Part shown: positions 1-9,041 of the stretch, piece by piece
How the letters are laid out: the number at the start of each line of letters is the position of its first letter
Numbering within the stretch: position 1 is the stretch's first letter
From: Undibacterium hunanense
GTDB taxonomy: Bacteria; Pseudomonadota; Gammaproteobacteria; Burkholderiales; Burkholderiaceae_D
Reading direction: 5' to 3'
Assembly (NCBI RefSeq): GCF_014284335.1
Contig: NZ_JACOGF010000004.1
Location: 486,104 to 550,103, forward strand
Length of the DNA stretch: 64,000 bases
Notes under the pieces: generated by a model
What the model was told of the DNA's origin: nothing
Databases searched by the model: none
What the model saw: only the letters and a program-made list of their open reading frames with translations
Made by a program: the position numbers and the translations under genes

Positions 1-2
1 AA

Positions 3-407
3 AACAATGGCCTGGCTTTATTGTTCATGGACTTGAACGGTTTTAAAAAAATAAATGACACTAACGGCCATGACACTGGCGATCAGGTCCTGAAAGAATT
101 TGCAAAAAGAGTTTCTGGCTGTTTGCGTGAAAGTGACACGATGGCCCGCCTCGGGGGCGATGAATTTGTCGTGCTTGCCGAAGGTGTGCGGGTATTGGAA
201 CATGCCCAGATCCTGGCACGGAAAATTGTCACGACACTGGACGTGCCGGTACCTGGTTCTGCGATTATGATGTCAACCAGTATTGGGATCAGCATTTACG
301 ATTCCCCGGCGGATGCCGAGCAGTTCCTGAAAGAAGCCGACATCGCCATGTACAAGGCAAAACAGGCTGCATCCAGCAGCAGCGCCATTGCTGCATTTGT
401 AGAATAA
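3..407 (+). CDS. Diguanylate cyclase GGDEF domain, C-terminal part (5' end outside window)
   Basis: Makes the second messenger c-di-GMP from GTP in GGDEF-family enzymes. Only the last 134 residues are visible; the frame is open to the left edge, so the start and any sensor domain lie outside. Visible are the metal/phosphate-loop segment LLFMDLNGFKKINDTNGH and an intact active-site GGDEF. An RESD tetrapeptide lies exactly five residues before GGDEF and matches the RxxD inhibitory site that binds product c-di-GMP. No EAL domain follows; the protein ends about 60 residues after GGDEF, as is usual when GGDEF is the terminal domain. The enzyme therefore looks active and feedback-inhibited, although the missing N-terminus prevents naming its signal. 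Confidence 0.93.
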   Translation, partial: NNGLALLFMDLNGFKKINDTNGHDTGDQVLKEFAKRVSGCLRESDTMARLGGDEFVVLAEGVRVLEHAQILARKIVTTLDVPVPGSAIMMSTSIGISIYDSPADAEQFLKEADIAMYKAKQAASSSSAIAAFVE

Positions 408-530
408 AGCCTGCTTGATAAATTGAGCTTGCTGTTGATTCGCCCTAAAATTTGAACCGCGTTTGGTAAGCTATCCTGCCTGTTATAGGCGCGTTGCTTT
501 TTGGAAGCTTATCGCATTGCCTTTCTGCTC

Positions 531-2726
531 TTACAGCTTGTGCTCGTAGGCGATGCGCCAGCCCGGACGCACTGGGCTGGTCGACATACTCTCGTAGCTG
601 CCATTTGGATCATCGAAGCGCAATTTACTCACATTGTCAGGGCGCAGCAGGTCGCGCACCGTGATTCGCAACTGGATCTTCGGCGTGAACTTGTATAGCA
701 GGTACGCTTCAAGGTCGCGCCGCGAGGAATTGAAGCGCGAATCTGTCAACGAGGTGCGGGACCACGAACCTTCCACATACGAGAAACTGGCCCCGCCATT
801 CCATTGGCCAAGCCTGACGTCAGCGCCAAAGTTGGCCGAGATGCGTGGCTGGTTATCGAGGCGACTGCCTGGGCCTGGCACGCCATCGACGATAGACCAG
901 TTGCGGCTGACGCTGGCGCGCACGTCAACGTTTGGTGCATCCTTCATTACGGCCTTGAGCGGAAATTTCGCTTCCAGTTCCAGGCCCTTGACGTGGGCCT
1001 TGCCCTGGTTATACGGTGCCGACACATAGTGGTCGCCGACGGGAAGTACTTCATTGCGTATCAAACTTTCGATCTCGCGCGACGACACCGCAATCGACAG
1101 CAATGCGCCCTCGGACCAGTAGTGTTCGAAGGCAGCATCGATGCCCAGTGCCAGTTCTGGCTTGAGGTTCGGATTGCCGCTGGAGTCAGGTGAGACAGCA
1201 GTGTTGAACGAACTGTAGAAATGGCGTGGTACCAGTTGCCACAATCCTGGTGCCTTGTAGGTCCTGGTCAGCGCGAAACGCAGCTGGTCGCCTTTGCGGC
1301 CCGGGATCTTGTACAGGGTCTGCATCAGTGGACTCAGCACCGACAGATGCGAGCCCGAATCAATGCCAATGGCCGTTGCATGGGTGCGCACGCCTTCCCA
1401 TCGTGCGCCGAGGTACAGTGACAAGTCCTTGGTAATGTCCCACTCGTCCTGCGCAAACGCAGCGAGGCGGGTGATGGTCGCGCTGAAGTTATTGTTGAAG
1501 TCTAGCTTCACGTCGGTGTCATCCTGCACTTCGTTTTCGTGATATCTGGCGTAGCCGAAGTCCCAGCCAAACGCGATTGAGTGGCCGGTCAGCCAGGGCG
1601 CCGTGTATTTACCGGTCGTGCTAACGCCACGGTCGTTACCGCGCGTGGTGTAGTCGCGGTCAAGCACCCGGGCGTTGGCCGTGCTGCGACCCTGGCGCCC
1701 AACGAAGCGCTCATTGTCCGAACCGGAGACACCCAGCTTGGCATCAAGCGTGCCACCGTCAACAAACTTGGCCACCCAGTTCATATCGCTGCGCAGGTTG
1801 CGGAACATGCCGTTGAAGTTAGCCACCAGCAAGGGGTAAGGGTAGGCCGGTTCCGTCAAGGTCGCAGTGCGGTCGTCGTTGTTGCCCTTGAAGTATCCTT
1901 GATTGGCAAAGGTTTGCCAGGTAAAGCTGTCTTCTCCTTTTAGCTTCCAGCTCAAACGGCTATTGAGATTGATACCCTCGGCTTGACTGGTGTTGACTGA
2001 GGTCGTGTTACGCTTTTCGGTCAGCGCACCATCGACAGCGTGCCCCTCAACCGTGGCGTACGATGGATTGGCATTCTGGTTGAAATTCAAGTTAGCGCCA
2101 AGCGTATAGGACAGATTGTCCGAGCGGTCCGATGTCGACAAATTGGTACTGGCGTTGTGCTGGCCATGCGCACCACCGGCGAGCACTTTCACTTCGCTGG
2201 CACCCTTGGTAACTGCCTTCTTGAGCACGATGTTGATGGTACCAGCGATCGCCTGGGTACTGAATTCGGCAGTGGCAGCACGCACGATCTCGACCCGCTC
2301 CACCATGTCCGGCGCCAACGTATCGAGCGAGAAGCCAGCCGATGGACGCTCTCCATTGACCAGGATCTGGGTGTAGCCATTGCCAAGGCCGCGCATACGC
2401 ACACTGGTGCCTTGCACGGTCACACCTGGTAAGCGCTTCATTGCGTCGAGCACATTCGGGTCGCCGTATTTGACCAGTTCTTCATTGGGAACGACGATTT
2501 TGGTGGCGGTTTCGTTGCGACGTATTGCATCGACGGCACCACGAATTTCAACGGACGGCGCCGCCGGCGCAGCATCGGCTGTGGCTGGTTCATTTTTCAG
2601 CGCGGGCGCAGGCACCGCGTCTTTTCGCACAACTACTGGCGCGGTATCAACCGGTGCTGCGGTTTCCTTTTGAGCGTGACTGCTACCAGTGGCGAGCAAG
2701 AAAACGAGAAGGAGACGACGAGGCAT
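531..2726 (-). CDS. TonB-dependent outer-membrane receptor
   Basis: Outer-membrane active transporter driven by TonB/ExbB/ExbD. The 731-residue product starts with a signal peptide (MPRRLLLVFLLATGSSHAQ) and an Ala/Pro-rich linker. The plug domain spans about residues 75-190 (VLDAMKRLPGVTVQG, then VRMRGLGNGYTQILVNGERP and VERVEIVRAATAEFSTQAIAGTINIVLKK). The rest is a beta-barrel rich in alternating aromatic segments and ends YEHKL, not the more usual aromatic residue. PVVVRKD near residue 30 could be a TonB box. The substrate cannot be told from sequence: no siderophore or cobalamin gene is adjacent, and the gene stands alone, divergent from recA. Two tandem 18-bp repeats lie about 95-130 bp upstream of its start. 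Confidence 0.88.
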   Translation of the reverse strand: MPRRLLLVFLLATGSSHAQKETAAPVDTAPVVVRKDAVPAPALKNEPATADAAPAAPSVEIRGAVDAIRRNETATKIVVPNEELVKYGDPNVLDAMKRLPGVTVQGTSVRMRGLGNGYTQILVNGERPSAGFSLDTLAPDMVERVEIVRAATAEFSTQAIAGTINIVLKKAVTKGASEVKVLAGGAHGQHNASTNLSTSDRSDNLSYTLGANLNFNQNANPSYATVEGHAVDGALTEKRNTTSVNTSQAEGINLNSRLSWKLKGEDSFTWQTFANQGYFKGNNDDRTATLTEPAYPYPLLVANFNGMFRNLRSDMNWVAKFVDGGTLDAKLGVSGSDNERFVGRQGRSTANARVLDRDYTTRGNDRGVSTTGKYTAPWLTGHSIAFGWDFGYARYHENEVQDDTDVKLDFNNNFSATITRLAAFAQDEWDITKDLSLYLGARWEGVRTHATAIGIDSGSHLSVLSPLMQTLYKIPGRKGDQLRFALTRTYKAPGLWQLVPRHFYSSFNTAVSPDSSGNPNLKPELALGIDAAFEHYWSEGALLSIAVSSREIESLIRNEVLPVGDHYVSAPYNQGKAHVKGLELEAKFPLKAVMKDAPNVDVRASVSRNWSIVDGVPGPGSRLDNQPRISANFGADVRLGQWNGGASFSYVEGSWSRTSLTDSRFNSSRRDLEAYLLYKFTPKIQLRITVRDLLRPDNVSKLRFDDPNGSYESMSTSPVRPGWRIAYEHKL

Positions 2727-2817
2727 TAGAAATTTTTATGAAAATCAAATCAATATGATACGGTGTTATATCTTCCTCCCGGGAAATTATCTGGCGCTAT
2801 ATCAGTGTCGTTCAGGG

Positions 2818-2855
2818 TTCAGAGTTAAGTGAAAAAATTCAGAGTTAAATGAAAA
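2818..2855. repeat. Two tandem 18-bp direct repeats in the receptor/recA intergenic region
   Basis: TTCAGAGTTAAGTGAAAA (2818-2835) and TTCAGAGTTAAATGAAAA (2838-2855) differ at one base and repeat with a 20-bp period, about two helical turns. The position, 92-129 bp upstream of the receptor start, suggests paired binding sites for a regulator of the minus-strand receptor gene. That role is inferred. The LexA box for recA lies 100 bp further right. Confidence 0.6.
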
Positions 2856-2949
2856 TCGACAAGAAATTTTGTCAAACGAATAATAATTAGATGATTACCA
2901 ACACTTCACTGTAAAATCCCCCCGTTCAACAATCAATGCAAAAAGTCTC

Positions 2950-2978
2950 TTGCATAAATCACTGTTTTTTTATACAGT
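2950..2978 (+). promoter_or_regulatory. recA promoter with LexA (SOS) box
   Basis: CTGTTTTTTTATACAG (2962-2977) fits the CTG-N10-CAG LexA consensus of beta- and gammaproteobacteria, with an A/T-only centre. It overlaps a plausible sigma70 promoter: TTGCAT at 2950-2955, and TACAGT at 2973-2978 with 17-bp spacing (TATACA at 2971 is a 15-bp alternative). LexA binding would cover the -10 region, so recA is expected to be induced by DNA damage. The start codon lies 70 bp downstream. Confidence 0.85.
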
Positions 2979-3047
2979 GCTGCAAAACGCAGGAAATTAA
3001 ATCTGCGCTTCATTTTTCCACCCGCCGCTTATTGAATGAAAGAATGT

Positions 3048-4088
3048 ATGGACGATAAGAAACCAGAAAATGCCTCAGAAAAAGCAAAGGCACTTGCTGC
3101 CGCACTGGCACAGATAGAAAAGCAGTTTGGTAAAGGTTCGGTCATGCGTATGGCCGATGGCGAGGTGGTGGAAGAGGTGCAGGTTGTGTCCACAGGTTCG
3201 CTGGGTCTGGATATTGCACTGGGCGTCGGTGGCTTGCCACGTGGTCGTGTGGTCGAGATTTATGGTCCTGAATCCTCAGGTAAAACCACATTGACACTGC
3301 AAGCTATTGCTGAAATGCAAAAACTGGGTGGTACTTGTGCATTTATCGATGCAGAACATGCGCTGGACGTGGGCTATGCCCAGAAGCTGGGTGTGAATCT
3401 GTCTGATTTGCTGATTTCTCAGCCAGACACTGGTGAGCAGGCGCTGGAAATTACGGATGCGCTGGTGCGTTCCGGCAGTGTTGACCTGGTGGTCATCGAT
3501 TCTGTGGCAGCCTTGACGCCACGTGCGGAGATCGAAGGCGACATGGGTGATTCCCTGCCTGGTTTGCAGGCACGTCTGATGTCTCAGGCTTTGCGTAAGC
3601 TGACAGGCAGTATCAAGCGCACTAATACGCTGGTAATCTTTATTAACCAGATCCGTATGAAGATTGGTGTCATGTTTGGTAGCCCGGAAACAACGACAGG
3701 TGGTAATGCCCTGAAGTTTTATGCTTCTGTGCGTCTGGATATCCGTCGCACTGGCTCTATCAAGTCTGGTGATGAAGTGGTCGGCAATGAAACCAAGGTG
3801 AAAGTTGTCAAGAACAAGGTGGCGCCACCATTTAAAGAAGCACACTTTGACATCATGTACGGCGAAGGGACTTCCCGTGAAGGTGAGATTCTGGATCTGG
3901 CGGCAGATGCCAAGATCATAGAGAAAGCCGGTGCCTGGTATAGCTATAATGGTGAGCGCATTGGTCAGGGTAAGGATAATGCACGTACATACCTGAAAGA
4001 GCGTCCTGAACTGGCATTTGAAATTGAAAACAAAGTGCGTCTGCATCTGGGGGTGCCTTTGTTGGTGGCGGCAGCAACGACTGAATAA
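3048..4088 (+). CDS. recA: Recombinase RecA
   Basis: DNA-dependent ATPase that forms filaments on single-stranded DNA, drives homologous recombination and triggers LexA self-cleavage. From the ATG at 3048 the product is 346 residues ([16 protein letters not shown]), the usual family length. Walker A GPESSGKT is at residues 73-80, and [22 protein letters not shown] is the Walker B/L1 region. An in-frame ATG at 3036 would add MKEC. I prefer 3048 because RecA proteins typically begin MDD(K/N)K and a purine-rich stretch (AAAGAA) precedes it, while nothing resembling a ribosome site precedes 3036. A LexA box lies upstream and recX follows. Confidence 0.98.
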   Translation: MDDKKPENASEKAKALAAALAQIEKQFGKGSVMRMADGEVVEEVQVVSTGSLGLDIALGVGGLPRGRVVEIYGPESSGKTTLTLQAIAEMQKLGGTCAFIDAEHALDVGYAQKLGVNLSDLLISQPDTGEQALEITDALVRSGSVDLVVIDSVAALTPRAEIEGDMGDSLPGLQARLMSQALRKLTGSIKRTNTLVIFINQIRMKIGVMFGSPETTTGGNALKFYASVRLDIRRTGSIKSGDEVVGNETKVKVVKNKVAPPFKEAHFDIMYGEGTSREGEILDLAADAKIIEKAGAWYSYNGERIGQGKDNARTYLKERPELAFEIENKVRLHLGVPLLVAAATTE

Positions 4089-4173
4089 GCGGTTTGATTG
4101 AATAGTTTAACTAAGCAACTTAACTAAGCAGTTTCGCTATTTGGCTACTCGCTTTATGTTTGCTCTTTAAAAT

Positions 4174-4233
4174 AATGCCAGTTGGCTGGTGCGATGTACT
4201 TCAATGTACTTGTGCTGTCCGACTGGCATTTTT
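4174..4233 (+). terminator. Hairpin between recA and recX
   Basis: AATGCCAGTTGG (4174-4185) pairs with CCGACTGGCATT (4219-4230) as a 12-bp stem with one G-U pair, followed by a T run. The loop is long (33 nt) and contains its own small GTAC-based palindrome. It probably weakens transcription past recA while allowing some read-through into recX, which starts only 12 nt after the hairpin. Confidence 0.6.
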
Positions 4234-4244
4234 GTATCCGAAGT

Positions 4245-4703
4245 ATGAAAAAACCTGCCATTAGCCTGAAAGCCCGTGCCCTTCGTTATCTGTCCATGCG
4301 TGAACATAGCCGCATGGAGCTGGAGCGCAAGCTGGCACGGTATGCGGAAGAGGGCGATGATGTGGCTGCCGTGCTGGATTTTTTGGAGGCGGCAAAATAT
4401 CTGTCAGGCGAGCGTTTTTCTGAATCGCTGGTGAACCGGCGGCAGGCCAGGTTTGGCAATAACCGTATCCTGGCGGAGTTACAAAGCCATGGCCTGGATG
4501 CGCAGGATATAGAAAACGTGAAAGAGGATTTGAAAGAATCTGAGGCGGAGAGGGCAGTTCAGGTCTTGCACAGGAAATTCCCGCATGCACCGCAAGATCA
4601 TCAGGAGAAAATGAAGCAGGCAGCGTTTTTGCAGCAGAGGGGATTTTCCAGCCGGGCGACGCAGGCAGCGATGCGGGCATCGCGGGATGAGGATGATGAA
4701 TAG
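4245..4703 (+). CDS. recX: RecX, regulator of RecA
   Basis: RecX caps or destabilises RecA filaments and inhibits RecA ATPase and co-protease activities. The 152-residue product ([31 protein letters not shown]) has the RecX N-terminal pattern A-x-x-x-L-x-x-R-x-x-S-x-x-E-L-x-x-K-L and three-helix repeats throughout, with [14 protein letters not shown] in the middle. A longer frame starts at 4182 but runs through the recA hairpin and adds 21 unrelated residues, so 4245 is preferred. It lies 156 bp after recA in the same direction and is probably expressed at a lower level by read-through. Confidence 0.93.
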   Translation: MKKPAISLKARALRYLSMREHSRMELERKLARYAEEGDDVAAVLDFLEAAKYLSGERFSESLVNRRQARFGNNRILAELQSHGLDAQDIENVKEDLKESEAERAVQVLHRKFPHAPQDHQEKMKQAAFLQQRGFSSRATQAAMRASRDEDDE

Positions 4704-5297
4704 TATTCACAATTTCAACGTGCCGCAATTTCAATAAGGTCGACCCAGCCTAAGCTGGGGCCTGGCGGCTTTGCCTGATTACATTTGCCCATCATTTATT
4801 TGTAAAAACTCAAAAGCCCAAACTCAAAAAATCCAGGAAAAGATCATAGTGAATCAAGCGCTTAGGGCTTTAATCCCATGGATTACTGCCTTCGCAGGAA
4901 TGACGAAGTGAAAGATATTCATATTTACTAAGGATTGACGAGTGCAAGAGTGTCAAAGTTTCAGATCAGGCTTTCAGATATGCTTTGGCTTGTGCCAAGA
5001 ATAAGCGGGCACTTAAATCACATGTTGATTTTGCAAGAGTAGAAATTTATCTGAAAATTGCTCGCTGCTTGCCTGCTTTTTACCTCTTATACTACAAAAA
5101 ACTTAATTTTCTGCTTAGATTTCTGCATAAGCATACTCAGAAAACTGCTTAAATTGTAGTCATATGATGAGTTCCCGGCTGGTCTGTGCTAAACTCTGCT
5201 GGTTTTTTTGCAGGGCCGCAGGAGCGGCTGTTATCGTAGAAGCTGCGGTAACGACACGCAATTGTGGCTATTTATCCAGAATGAGCCGCCAGCAGGC
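4704..5297. other. 594-bp intergenic region between recX and the DUF2889 gene
   Basis: I see no convincing gene here. It holds a short hairpin after recX (CCCAGC-CTAA-GCTGGG, 4744-4759) without a T run. A small REP-like palindrome CTGCCTTCGCAG (4886-4897) sits inside GGATTACTGCCTTCGCAG-type sequence (resembling the GGAAT..ATTCC intergenic repeats of many proteobacteria). A long AT-rich imperfect palindrome occupies 5091-5160. Confidence 0.6.
5091..5160. repeat. AT-rich imperfect palindrome upstream of the DUF2889 gene
   Basis: ACTACA (5091-5096) mirrors TGTAGT (5155-5160), and inner segments also mirror each other (CTTAA with TTAA, TTTTCTG with CAGAAAA). The structure spans 70 bp and lies about 140 bp before the start of the DUF2889 protein. 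It could be an operator region or a cruciform; nothing in the sequence decides. Confidence 0.4.
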
Positions 5298-5885
5298 ATG
5301 ATGCCCTTATCTTCGTCAACCAACAGACGCGCCTTGAAGCATACGCGTACTATCCAGATCGAAGCGTTCGCGCGCGATGATGGATTGTGGGATCTTGACG
5401 CCCGTATTACTGATTACAAGCCACGCGATATCACTCTTGCCTCCGGCACGCGCCCGAATGGTGCGGCTCTTCACGACCTTAATTTACGCCTGACCATCGA
5501 TTTGCAGCTCAATGTCGTGGATGTTGAGGCGGCTTCCGACGCGGTTCCTTATCCTGGTTATTGTGAAGAAATTGCTCCCGATTACAAAAAGTTGATCGGT
5601 TTGAATCTGCTGCGGCAGTTTCGCCAGGGCGTGAAAGAGCGTCTTTCCGGCACTCATGGCTGTACCCATTTAACCGAAATGGCGCAAATTTTACCCACTG
5701 CAGCAGTCCAGGCTTTCGCCGGTGATGTGATTGACACCCGCGATGGCGCGACCGATGACGCGCAGCAGTCAGAACAACCTTTTCAACTCGATCGCTGCCA
5801 TGCCCTGCGTACTGATGGGCCTGCGGTTGTCAAGTATTACCCGCGCTGGTCAAAGACCTTGTCCAGCGTGAAATCACCCAGCTAG
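5298..5885 (+). CDS. DUF2889 domain-containing protein
   Basis: Function unknown. The 195-residue product contains RRALKHTRTIQIEAFARDDGLWDLDARITDYKPRD near its start and CTHLTEMAQILPTAAVQAFAG later, both typical of DUF2889 proteins, which are common in Burkholderiales. There is no signal peptide or membrane segment, so it is probably cytoplasmic. Two adjacent ATGs (5298, 5301) follow AGCAGG, a fair ribosome site; the open frame reaches back to 5208, but those extra residues do not resemble the family. It precedes sucC by 46 bp in the same direction and may be co-transcribed with it, but no biochemical link to succinyl-CoA synthetase is evident. Confidence 0.8.
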   Translation: MMPLSSSTNRRALKHTRTIQIEAFARDDGLWDLDARITDYKPRDITLASGTRPNGAALHDLNLRLTIDLQLNVVDVEAASDAVPYPGYCEEIAPDYKKLIGLNLLRQFRQGVKERLSGTHGCTHLTEMAQILPTAAVQAFAGDVIDTRDGATDDAQQSEQPFQLDRCHALRTDGPAVVKYYPRWSKTLSSVKSPS

Positions 5886-5931
5886 TTTGTTTGTTTAATT
5901 ATTTATACCTCAGTGTCTGAAGGGAAGTCGT

Positions 5932-7101
5932 ATGAAAATTCATGAGTATCAGGGTAAAGAAATCCTCCGCAAATTCGGAGTGACAGTACCGCGCGGTATT
6001 CCATGCCTGTCTGTTGACGAAGCTGTCAAAGCAGCTGAAACACTGGGCGGACCAGTCTGGGTTGTTAAAGCCCAGATTCATGCCGGTGGCCGTGGCAAGG
6101 GTGGTGGCGTGAAAGTCGCCAAATCCCTGGAACAAGTGCGTGAATACGCAGATGCCATCCTGGGTATGCAACTGGTCACGCATCAGACCAGCCCTGAAGG
6201 TCAAAAGGTTCGTCGCCTGCTGATCGAAGAAGGCGCAGATATCAAGAAAGAACTGTACGTGAGTATGGTAACTGACCGTATCAGCCAGCGCGTGGTCTTG
6301 ATGGCTTCCAGCGAAGGCGGTATGGATATTGAAGAAGTGGCAGAAAAACATCCTGAGCTGATCCACAACCTGGCGATTGACCCGACCAATGGTCTGCAAG
6401 ATGCTGAAGCTGACGACATCTCCCGTAAAATCGGTGTGCCTGAAGGTTCTATCGCTGATGCGCGCGTACAGTTGCAAGGTTTGTACAAAGCCTTCATGGA
6501 AACTGACTGTTCCCTGGCTGAGATCAATCCTTTGATCCTGACCGGCTCCGGCAAAGTCATCGCACTGGATGCAAAATTCAACTTCGACGCGAATGCATTG
6601 TTCCGTCAACCAGAAATCGTGGCTTACCGCGATCTGGATGAAGAAGATCCAGCTGAAATCGAAGCGTCCAAATTTGACCTGGCTTACATCTCCCTCGACG
6701 GCAATATTGGCTGCCTGGTCAACGGTGCTGGTCTGGCGATGGCAACGATGGATACCATCAAACTGTTCGGCGGCGAACCAGCCAACTTCCTCGACGTAGG
6801 CGGTGGCGCGACTGCAGAAAAAGTAACAGAAGCCTTCAAGATCATGTTGAAAAACCCAGGCCTGAAAGCCATCCTGGTCAACATTTTCGGCGGCATCATG
6901 CGTTGTGACGTGATCGCTGAAGGCGTGATCACTGCATCCAAGGCAGTTTCCCTGCAAGTACCACTGGTTGTGCGTATGAAGGGTACTAACGAAGACATCG
7001 GCAAGAAGATGCTGGCTGACTCTGGCCTGCCTATCATCGCGGCTGACACGATGGAAGAAGCAGCGCAGAAGGTTGTTGCCGCTGCTGCAGCTCAAGCTTA
7101 A
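5932..7101 (+). CDS. sucC: Succinyl-CoA synthetase (ADP-forming) beta subunit
   Basis: TCA-cycle enzyme converting succinyl-CoA, phosphate and ADP to succinate, CoA and ATP; the beta subunit carries the nucleotide- and succinate-binding parts. The 389-residue length matches the E. coli protein (388). The start [17 protein letters not shown], the ATP-grasp segment [31 protein letters not shown] and [13 protein letters not shown] are diagnostic. A ribosome site (AAGGGAAG) precedes the ATG. sucD follows 18 bp later, giving the conserved sucCD operon. Confidence 0.98.
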   Translation: MKIHEYQGKEILRKFGVTVPRGIPCLSVDEAVKAAETLGGPVWVVKAQIHAGGRGKGGGVKVAKSLEQVREYADAILGMQLVTHQTSPEGQKVRRLLIEEGADIKKELYVSMVTDRISQRVVLMASSEGGMDIEEVAEKHPELIHNLAIDPTNGLQDAEADDISRKIGVPEGSIADARVQLQGLYKAFMETDCSLAEINPLILTGSGKVIALDAKFNFDANALFRQPEIVAYRDLDEEDPAEIEASKFDLAYISLDGNIGCLVNGAGLAMATMDTIKLFGGEPANFLDVGGGATAEKVTEAFKIMLKNPGLKAILVNIFGGIMRCDVIAEGVITASKAVSLQVPLVVRMKGTNEDIGKKMLADSGLPIIAADTMEEAAQKVVAAAAAQA

Positions 7102-7119
7102 TAATCGCAAGGAACAGAT

Positions 7120-8001
7120 ATGTCCATCCTGATCAATAAAGACACTAAAGTCATCACCCAAGGTATTACTGGCAAAACTGGCCAGTTCCATACTCGCATG
7201 TGCCGCGATTACGCAAACGGTAAAAACTGTTTCGTCGCTGGCGTGAACCCGAAAAAAGCTGGCGAAGATTTCGAAGGCATCCCGATTTTTGCTAACGTAT
7301 CTGAAGCCAAGGCAGCAACTGGTGCGACAGTTTCCGTTATCTACGTTCCACCAGCAGGCGCAGCTGCTGCCATCTGGGAAGCTGTTGAAGCTGACCTGGA
7401 CCTGGCAATTTGCATTACTGAAGGCATCCCTGTCCGTGACATGATGATGTTGAAAGACCGCATGGCAAAGTCCGGCAGCAAAACAAAATTGCTCGGCCCT
7501 AACTGCCCAGGTCTGATCACGCCAGACGAAATCAAGATCGGCATCATGCCAGGCCATATCCACCGTAAAGGTCGTATCGGCGTGGTTTCCCGTTCCGGTA
7601 CGCTGACTTATGAAGCAGTGGGTCAATTGACTGCACTGGGTCTGGGTCAGTCTTCTGCTGTAGGTATCGGTGGTGATCCTATCAATGGTCTGAAACACAT
7701 CGACATCATGAAGATGTTCAATGATGATCCAGATACTGACGCCGTCATCATGATCGGTGAAATCGGTGGTCCTGATGAAGCCAATGCTTCTTACTGGGTA
7801 CGCGACAACATGAAGAAACCAGTTGTTGGTTTCATCGCTGGTGTGACGGCGCCTCCAGGCAAGCGCATGGGCCATGCAGGCGCCCTGATTTCTGGTGGTG
7901 CTGATACAGCACAAGCCAAGCTGGATATCATGGAAGAATGTGGCATCAAAGCAACCAAAAACCCATCTGAAATGGCACGTTTGTTGAAAGCCATGCTGTA
8001 A
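7120..8001 (+). CDS. sucD: Succinyl-CoA synthetase alpha subunit
   Basis: CoA-binding subunit that carries the phosphohistidine intermediate. The 293-residue product has the N-terminal Rossmann CoA-binding fold (VITQGITGKTGQFHT), LGPNCPGLITP, and GHAGALISGG, in which His252 is the expected phosphorylated histidine. AAGGAACAG is the ribosome site. It is co-directional with sucC and is followed by a clear intrinsic terminator at 8030-8060. Confidence 0.98.
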   Translation: MSILINKDTKVITQGITGKTGQFHTRMCRDYANGKNCFVAGVNPKKAGEDFEGIPIFANVSEAKAATGATVSVIYVPPAGAAAAIWEAVEADLDLAICITEGIPVRDMMMLKDRMAKSGSKTKLLGPNCPGLITPDEIKIGIMPGHIHRKGRIGVVSRSGTLTYEAVGQLTALGLGQSSAVGIGGDPINGLKHIDIMKMFNDDPDTDAVIMIGEIGGPDEANASYWVRDNMKKPVVGFIAGVTAPPGKRMGHAGALISGGADTAQAKLDIMEECGIKATKNPSEMARLLKAML

Positions 8002-8029
8002 GGTTTTTTTGGTAAAAAAAGTTGGTCAA

Positions 8030-8060
8030 AAAAAGAGTCGCAGATTTTGCGACTCTTTTT
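8030..8060 (+). terminator. Intrinsic terminator of sucCD
   Basis: AAAAAGAGTCGCA (8030-8042) pairs perfectly with TGCGACTCTTTTT (8048-8060). The 13-bp stem has a 5-nt loop and a U-rich 3' side, giving a strong rho-independent terminator. Confidence 0.9.
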
Positions 8061-8204
8061 GTTTATGCTTGCATTTACTGAGGATATCCAGTGCAAATAG
8101 ATTTCCTTAATGTTAAGCTTAACTTATAGAGAAAAAATCAATCCAGTTTTTGGGTTTGATGATTGTTAATTAATTTGCAAAAAATTTTAGTCAGCCGTTT
8201 ATTG

Positions 8205-9011
8205 ATGCCATACCAGCGTGTTTTAGAATTTGCCGCCTTGTCTGATACCGGGCGAGTCAGAGCGCATAACGAAGATGCTATCGTTGTTTGCGCTGATTAT
8301 GGCTGCGCCGTGCTGGCGGATGGCATGGGTGGGTATAACGCCGGTGAAGTGGCCAGTGCGATGACGTCGCAAATCGTCGCCGAATATCTGTGTACCAAAA
8401 TGGATGGCCTGTGGTTTCCATCCATGGGGCCCAGACCGGTTGCCATGGCGCGCTGGATGACAGAGGCGATTGAATCCGCCAATCGTAACGTCTTGAATGT
8501 CGCACAAACCAATCCCGAATGTGCGGGCATGGGGACAACAGTAGTAACCGCCTGTTGTCTGCAGGATAAGCTTTTGCTGGCTCATGTGGGTGATTCCAGG
8601 GCATACCGCTATCGTGACGGTGATCTGACCAAACTCACAGAAGACCACTCTGTACTGCAAGAACAACTCAATGCCGGCCTGATTTCAGAAGCCGATGCCC
8701 GTTTCTCATCGATCAAGAACCTGATCACCCGCGCCGTCGGCACACAGCAAGAACTATTGGTGGAGTTGCATATACACCATACCCAGGATGACGATCTTTA
8801 CCTGATTTGTTCGGATGGATTGACCGATATGCTCAGTCATGATGAAATCCTCACCATCCTTAGTCGCTACGGTTCGGATATGCGGTTATGTTGCGGTGCA
8901 CTCATCGATCATGCGAATGATCGTGGCGGCCTCGACAATATATCGGTTATCCTGTTCAGACTGGTTGGCGAAGAAAACAAATCCTGGTTGCAAAGAACCT
9001 TTACCCGGTAG
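8205..9011 (+). CDS. PP2C-family serine/threonine phosphatase
   Basis: Metal-dependent protein phosphatase that would reverse Ser/Thr phosphorylation in the cytosol. The 268-residue product is a single PP2C domain with the expected motifs in order: GRVRAHNEDA, the metal-binding LADGMGG (Asp39), AHVGDSRAYRYRDG, LITRAVGT, ICSDGLTDML and GGLDNISVILFR. The ATG at 8205 (MPYQRVLEFAALSDTG) is preferred over an upstream TTG at 8163, because family members begin a few residues before this segment. An FHA-domain gene follows 30 bp downstream. PP2C plus FHA usually marks a Ser/Thr phosphorylation switch, but no partner kinase lies in the window. Confidence 0.92.
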   Translation: MPYQRVLEFAALSDTGRVRAHNEDAIVVCADYGCAVLADGMGGYNAGEVASAMTSQIVAEYLCTKMDGLWFPSMGPRPVAMARWMTEAIESANRNVLNVAQTNPECAGMGTTVVTACCLQDKLLLAHVGDSRAYRYRDGDLTKLTEDHSVLQEQLNAGLISEADARFSSIKNLITRAVGTQQELLVELHIHHTQDDDLYLICSDGLTDMLSHDEILTILSRYGSDMRLCCGALIDHANDRGGLDNISVILFRLVGEENKSWLQRTFTR

Positions 9012-9041
9012 TTCTGGGGCTTACGAATTGATGAGAGATTT

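Noticed and set aside
3276..4046. A 256-codon frame on the minus strand opposite recA
   Set aside because: Antisense shadow; low-complexity Thr/His/Gln-rich translation, no ribosome site, recA is certain.
4886..4897. CTGCCTTCGCAG palindrome considered as an attachment site or transposon end
   Set aside because: Single short copy with no paired end or duplication; at most a REP-like intergenic palindrome.
5899..7914. A 671-codon open frame on the minus strand opposite sucC and sucD
   Set aside because: It is antisense to two certain genes with strong motifs; its product is rich in Cys/His/Phe without domains, and arises from the codon bias of the sense strand.
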